Assembly (NCBI RefSeq): GCF_022458895.1
Contig: NZ_JAINFL010000006.1
Coordinates: forward strand, 310,001 to 374,000
DNA from: Roseihalotalea indica
GTDB lineage: Bacteria > Bacteroidota > Bacteroidia > Cytophagales > Cyclobacteriaceae
Length of the DNA stretch: 64,000 nt
Reading direction: 5' to 3'
The position numbers were made by a program, and so were the translations under genes. How positions within the stretch are numbered: the stretch's first letter is position 1; the number at the start of each line of letters is the position of its first letter. Of this stretch, positions 60,707 to 64,000 are shown piece by piece. The notes beneath the pieces were generated by a model that made no database searches, was not told where the DNA came from, and saw only the letters and a list, made by a program, of their open reading frames with translations.

Positions 60707-61888
60707 TTAGCGCAGGCGATAATTCAGCGACATGAACATACCTGTCGTTGACAGCCTGATCTTACCAAATCCAACTCCGGCTACCGGTACTTTGACAAAA
60801 GGCTCAACCTGCAAAGCCCACCGCTTACCTAATGCTCGTTCGTATCCCAACGATATATTCGCTACTTTAAAATAATGTCGGTTCTTATTTCGCTCATGGT
60901 GTTTATAGTCATACGGTTTCTGATAGCCATAACCTTTATAATGATATACATAATCCTCTGTCAGCATCAGGTACGATGAAACCCCGCCGCTCAGATAAAT
61001 CCTGCTTTTGGGCATCGTAATGCCGTAGTAACGCATATTGATCGGTATATCCAGCACATCACAATGGGCATCAATGCTATTGGGCATAGGATATTTTTTC
61101 CAATAACCGGGGTATGGTTTATAAGACTCACCACTCGCCTGATATAGCTTATTAGAAAAAATGACTCCCGTTTGAATGCTCAGCTTGGGAGTAATAAAAT
61201 ACTCCAGCCCAACCGAAGCTTTAGACCCAACCTGAGAAGCCTCCCCCAAATTGATGGCGCTGATGTCGGGCGAAATACCCATACTGATTCTCCAACGCAC
61301 TGGTTTCGGCTGATTTTCAGTGGGAATAATTGTTTCCGAAGAATCATCTGCTACCGGGAGACCTACCAGAGATACCTGACCTATTCCACCGGCAACGGCC
61401 TCGTTTTTAACCGAGTTTCCTGATAAATAGCCCACTCCTTCAAGGGGTAGAAATCCCTGTACGAGTGCGGTTGCATATGAAGTAGAATCAACATCGGCGG
61501 TTGTAAACGCATCCCTCGTTTCTGCCCCTTCTGCTGGCTGTTCCGATTCCTCTGGATTGATAAGCGGTACATTCTCTAATTGTCCCGACAGATTTTTATC
61601 CCTAACAATGGGCTCAGTTTCTCTTGTGTCCAATGCTGACTGAGAAGCCATAACTTCAGCTTCTGTCTTCTTGCTCTCTTTAGCATCCTGTGACCAGAAA
61701 TAGGTACCTAAAACCCCACCAATCAGTAATAGCAGCACTATTCCCAGAGTTATTTTCCCGTTAGTGCCCCACCACCCGGCACCACCATCCAGTTTACGAC
61801 GCATTTTGGCCCAGGCATTCGGGTTATACGGAACCCGGTGCTGTTCGGCAGCTCGCTTAAAGAGCGCATCAAAGTCTTTGTCGTTCAT
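60707..61888 (-). CDS. Fused membrane-spanning and beta-barrel protein of the second sigma locus
   Basis: A 393-residue protein from the ATG at 61888. The cytoplasmic N-terminus (DKDFDALFKRAAEQHRVPYNPNAWAKM) resembles that of the membrane protein at 770; one membrane segment follows (about 47-63, ITLGIVLLLLIGGVLGTYFW). Then comes a Glu/Ser-rich periplasmic linker (~70-180) and an outer-membrane-barrel-like C-terminus (RWRISMGISPDISAINLG, ending FMSLNYRLR). The sigma factor stop overlaps its ATG (ATGA), a typical coupling. A barrel tethered to a cytoplasmic segment would have to span the envelope, which is unusual; alternatively the C-terminal part is a soluble beta domain. Confidence 0.75.
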   Translation of the reverse strand: MNDKDFDALFKRAAEQHRVPYNPNAWAKMRRKLDGGAGWWGTNGKITLGIVLLLLIGGVLGTYFWSQDAKESKKTEAEVMASQSALDTRETEPIVRDKNLSGQLENVPLINPEESEQPAEGAETRDAFTTADVDSTSYATALVQGFLPLEGVGYLSGNSVKNEAVAGGIGQVSLVGLPVADDSSETIIPTENQPKPVRWRISMGISPDISAINLGEASQVGSKASVGLEYFITPKLSIQTGVIFSNKLYQASGESYKPYPGYWKKYPMPNSIDAHCDVLDIPINMRYYGITMPKSRIYLSGGVSSYLMLTEDYVYHYKGYGYQKPYDYKHHERNKNRHYFKVANISLGYERALGKRWALQVEPFVKVPVAGVGFGKIRLSTTGMFMSLNYRLR

Positions 61889-62448
61889 ACCTTGCATGCT
61901 ACCCGTTCATTTTTTTTTAACATCACCCTTAACTGGGCTCGCGCCCGCGACAAATTAGACTTAGAAGTCCCTATCGATATACCCAATGCTTCGGAAATTT
62001 CTTCGTGGGTATAGCCGTCAATCACGTACAGGTTAAATACTGTGCGGTACATGGGACTTAGTTGTTGAATCAAGGCAAATATTTCTTCGTAGGAAAGGCG
62101 GCTGATGATGTTGGAATCATCGGCTAAGACCTCTACCTGACTCTCAATAGGTTCATGGTTCTGATATTTCTTTGTTTTATGATAATGATTAATGGCCGTA
62201 TTGATCAGAATGCGACGAAACCAGGCCGGAAACGATTTAGAGGTATCAAAGCCTTTAAGCCCCTGATATACTTTCATAAATCCATCATTCAGCACCTCAA
62301 TGGCTTCGTCTTCGTTTCGGGTATAGCGTAGGCAGATGCTCATGCCATAGCCATAGAACTGCTGATACAACTGCTGCTGGCTGTCGCGTTGGTGATCAAT
62401 GCACCCTTGGATCAGAGGTAAGATATTATCAGGCTGTGCTAAACTCAC
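61885..62448 (-). CDS. RNA polymerase ECF-type sigma factor
   Basis: A 187-residue ECF sigma factor starting with GTG at 62448. Region 2 is seen in QQLYQQFYGYGMSICLRYTRNEDEAIEVLNDGFMKVYQ and region 4 in YRTVFNLYVIDGYTHEEISEALGISIGTSKSNLSRAR. It is related to the sigma factor at 201. The stop overlaps the ATG of the next gene. The 10-mer CCACGCAACC lies 42 bases upstream. Confidence 0.93.
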   Translation of the reverse strand: MSLAQPDNILPLIQGCIDHQRDSQQQLYQQFYGYGMSICLRYTRNEDEAIEVLNDGFMKVYQGLKGFDTSKSFPAWFRRILINTAINHYHKTKKYQNHEPIESQVEVLADDSNIISRLSYEEIFALIQQLSPMYRTVFNLYVIDGYTHEEISEALGISIGTSKSNLSRARAQLRVMLKKNERVACKV

Positions 62449-62490
62449 ATTGAGCGCTTTTGATAGTCAGTACAGAGAAGGTTAATAAAC

Positions 62491-62500
62491 GGTTGCGTGG
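62491..62500 (-). promoter_or_regulatory. Candidate ECF sigma promoter element (CCACGCAACC)
   Basis: The same 10-mer as at 146-155, here 42 bases before the GTG of the second ECF sigma gene on the minus strand. Two identical 10-mers in the same position of two related sigma loci suggest a shared, probably autoregulatory, -35 element. Confidence 0.4.
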
Positions 62501-62672
62501 CCTTATTAAAAATACGGAAAGTAGGCGAGAATCCTGAATTCGGGTGAGGGAGATCGCCGTTACGCTGGCTTAAGCAGGGATAAAATTACGATACAAAAAA
62601 TATTTACTTGCTGAACTCGCCAGGTTTGTCATTATACACCGGTGATACTTTAGAAGTGCAGTTTGATGGGGC

Positions 62673-62712
62673 CATAAAAAAAATAACCGATCTCCATGAG
62701 AAATCGGTTATT
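62673..62712 (-). terminator. Strong minus-strand terminator with no gene upstream
   Basis: Arms AATAACCGAT (62682-62691) and ATCGGTTATT (62703-62712) form a 10-base perfect stem; on the minus strand a run of T (62676-62683 A-run on plus) follows. It would end a minus-strand transcript from about 62900, where I see no gene. It may end an unannotated small RNA or protect the sigma operon from read-through. Confidence 0.65.
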
Positions 62713-62915
62713 CGCGTATGAGACGTAATTCTACCTTCCTACTGTACCTATTAATCTATTTGCGTATGAGAAACTCTTTTTTTCTGCCTTGTTTATCTAT
62801 TAGTAGTGGTACTGGCGCAGATGTCACCCGCAACTGAAAAAAAAATTACTTTTTTTCAGTAGATCATGTGTTTGGAAAAATTTGCGGCTTTGCTACGTTG
62901 ACCTGTCTTTTTATA

Positions 62916-62923
62916 TAACTTTG
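62916..62923 (+). promoter_or_regulatory. Candidate -7 box (TAACTTTG) of mscS
   Basis: TAACTTTG matches TAnnTTTG exactly, with TTTG at 62889-62892 (23-base spacer) as a possible -33 box. It lies 16 bases before the ATG at 62940, which predicts a very short 5' leader. Confidence 0.5.
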
Positions 62924-62939
62924 CTCCAAATTGCTCGGT

Positions 62940-63875
62940 ATGGAAGAACCGGTACAAGACATGTGGGAAGAAATCAAGGAGTTGGCCCTGGTAGTTTACC
63001 AGTGGTTTACGACCGATTTTGTGTTTATCAGCAAACGGTCATACGATCTGATTGATATCATACTGTTTTTTTTCAGTATCATTTTGTTGGTCTATTTTTC
63101 CGGTAAATTTCGGAAGCTGCTTGTCAACCAGATACTATCCCGCTATAATCTGGATATTGGTATTCGTCAGTCGATTGGAACGATTGTTCGATATATCCTG
63201 CTCGTATTAGGGTTTACTATTATTATTCAATCCGCTGGTATTGACTTAAGCTCGCTAACTGTGCTGGCCGGAGCGTTAGGGGTCGGGTTAGGGTTTGGCC
63301 TGCAAAATATTGCCAACAACTTTATTTCCGGTTTGATTATTCTTTTTGAGCGGCCCATCAAGGTGGGAGACCGTATTGAAGTAGGAGATGTAACGGGAGA
63401 TGTGGTTAACATTTCGGCCCGGGCTACTACTATCATCACTAATGATAATATTTCCATCATTGTCCCTAACTCTGAGTTTATTTCATCCCGGGTTACTAAC
63501 TGGAGTCATCATGACCGCCTGGTGCGTTTCCGGTTTCCGGTAGGGGTGTCATATATGGAAGATCCGGAGGAGGTAAAAAAGCTGTTGATGGAAGTAATGG
63601 GAGAGCACCCCGGAATACTTAAAAACCCAGCTCCCGATGTCTGGTTTGATGAGTTTGGTGATAGTTCGCTGAATTTCAACCTGATGGTCTGGACCTCTCA
63701 GTATGTGCAGCGGCCCCGGGCCCTGAAAAGTCAATTATATTATTCAGTTTTTAAAAAGTTTAAAGAACACGGCATCGAAATTCCGTTCCCACAACGTGAT
63801 CTGCATATCCGAAGCGGAGAATTGCCCGTAGAACTAAAAAATCAAAATGGAATCCGTACTCATGAAACCAAATAA
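62940..63875 (+). CDS. MscS-family mechanosensitive ion channel
   Basis: A 311-residue membrane protein from the ATG at 62940 (the frame opens at TTG 62931). It has three or four N-terminal helices; the pore helix region GALGVGLGFGLQNIANNFISGLIILFERPIKVGD is the MscS signature. The beta domain follows (VNISARATTIITNDNISIIVPNSEF). The channel releases solutes on hypo-osmotic shock. It overlaps the start of the next gene. Confidence 0.94.
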   Translation: MEEPVQDMWEEIKELALVVYQWFTTDFVFISKRSYDLIDIILFFFSIILLVYFSGKFRKLLVNQILSRYNLDIGIRQSIGTIVRYILLVLGFTIIIQSAGIDLSSLTVLAGALGVGLGFGLQNIANNFISGLIILFERPIKVGDRIEVGDVTGDVVNISARATTIITNDNISIIVPNSEFISSRVTNWSHHDRLVRFRFPVGVSYMEDPEEVKKLLMEVMGEHPGILKNPAPDVWFDEFGDSSLNFNLMVWTSQYVQRPRALKSQLYYSVFKKFKEHGIEIPFPQRDLHIRSGELPVELKNQNGIRTHETK

Positions 63876-64000
63876 GTATTTTGTTTTTGACTTCGACAGC
63901 ACTTTTACCAAAGTAGAAGCGTTGGATGTTCTGTGTGATATTGCCTTGAAAGGAGACCCCAGACGAGATGTTGTGCTAGCAGAAGTTAAGGATATTACGA
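63847..64000 (+). CDS. Phosphoserine phosphatase/phosphoglycerate dehydrogenase-type protein, 5' end
   Basis: Only the first ~50 codons are in the window; the gene continues past the right edge. The start NKYFVFDFDSTFTKVEALDV has the HAD nucleophile motif DFDST and resembles the N-terminus of a long (~630-residue) Bacteroidota protein that joins a phosphoserine phosphatase-like HAD domain to a 3-phosphoglycerate dehydrogenase. That full architecture cannot be seen here. Start codon could be 63847 or 63862, in frame with each other; the gene overlaps mscS by up to 29 bases. Confidence 0.7.
   Translation, partial: MESVLMKPNKYFVFDFDSTFTKVEALDVLCDIALKGDPRRDVVLAEVKDIT

Larger units (their letters stand above)
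62501..62939. other. Intergenic region upstream of mscS with repeats and hairpins
   Basis: About 440 bases without a supported gene. It holds the minus-strand terminator at 62682-62712, two copies of GCGTATGAGA (62714-62723 and 62762-62771), the inverted repeat CTGAAAAAAA ... TTTTTTTCAG (62834-62859) and a promoter-like TAACTTTG box. No plausible reading frame is seen in the 62713-62900 part on either strand, so an RNA is possible. Confidence 0.5.

Noticed and set aside
1..64000. CRISPR arrays, tRNA/rRNA genes, insertion sequences or prophage
   Set aside because: No regularly spaced repeats, no cloverleaf-like or rRNA sequence and no transposase or phage gene were recognised on either strand.

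Overview
The window comes from a member of the phylum Bacteroidota, most likely a marine or environmental Cytophagales-type bacterium. Evidence: a giant PKD-repeat protein with a gliding-motility-type (type IX secretion) C-terminal domain paired with a PorP/SprF protein, SprB-like repeats, a DUF2452 protein, a two-domain-plus-insert IspG, a GSII-type glutamine synthetase, lipoboxes of Bacteroidota style and several TAnnTTTG -7 boxes. The placement below phylum is inference. I see no rRNA, tRNA, CRISPR array, insertion sequence or prophage; this looks like ordinary chromosome with a few accessory loci.

Layout. 1-68: 5' end of a threonine aldolase gene (minus). 0.2-2.6 kb: ECF sigma factor, membrane protein and outer-membrane barrel. 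2.6-7.9 kb: PorP/SprF and the PKD adhesin (minus). 8.2-12.3 kb: DinB, a 53-residue membrane protein, DUF2452, an orphan response regulator and glutamine synthetase. 12.7-18.7 kb: MtaB, phosphoesterase, DMT transporter, an isolated nuoH, a baeRF-type release-factor-like protein and a GroES-fold protein. 18.9-23.3 kb: barrel protein, SPOR protein and an ExbB-ExbD-TonB set. 23.4-29.4 kb: orphan response regulator, DUF2851, polytopic membrane protein, SiaC-like protein, Mla-type ABC pair and an SDR. 29.6-31.6 kb: IspG. 31.9-34.8 kb: an operon of lipoprotein, polytopic membrane protein, histidine kinase and response regulator. 35.5-47 kb: a family of unknown function, sulfatase, beta-CASP hydrolase, PhoD-like phosphatase, Ser/Thr-type phosphatase, VOC protein, alpha-amylase and a trypsin-like protease. 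47-49.6 kb: SDR, then a gene-poor kilobase. 49.6-54.9 kb: porin, ammonium transporter and a second kinase/regulator pair. 55-58 kb: acidic secreted protein and ProB. 57.2-60.6 kb: a tight run of envelope genes (barrel, YceI, two CX4CH haem-type domain proteins, a four-repeat YxFxxD lipoprotein). 60.7-62.4 kb: a second ECF sigma factor with a protein that fuses the membrane segment and barrel. 62.9 kb to the end: MscS channel and the start of a phosphoserine phosphatase/phosphoglycerate dehydrogenase-type gene.

The most interesting features are: (1) two related ECF sigma loci near opposite ends of the window, one with the membrane protein and barrel as separate genes and the other with both fused, each carrying the same 10-mer CCACGCAACC 42-45 bases before the start codon, which suggests an autoregulated envelope-spanning sigma switch; (2) the 57.2-60.6 kb cluster, which looks like an extracytoplasmic redox module with variant CX4CH haem motifs, one of them fused to SprB-type repeats; (3) the lipoprotein/polytopic membrane protein/HK/RR operon; (4) an apparently orphan minus-strand terminator at 62.7 kb that may end an unannotated RNA.
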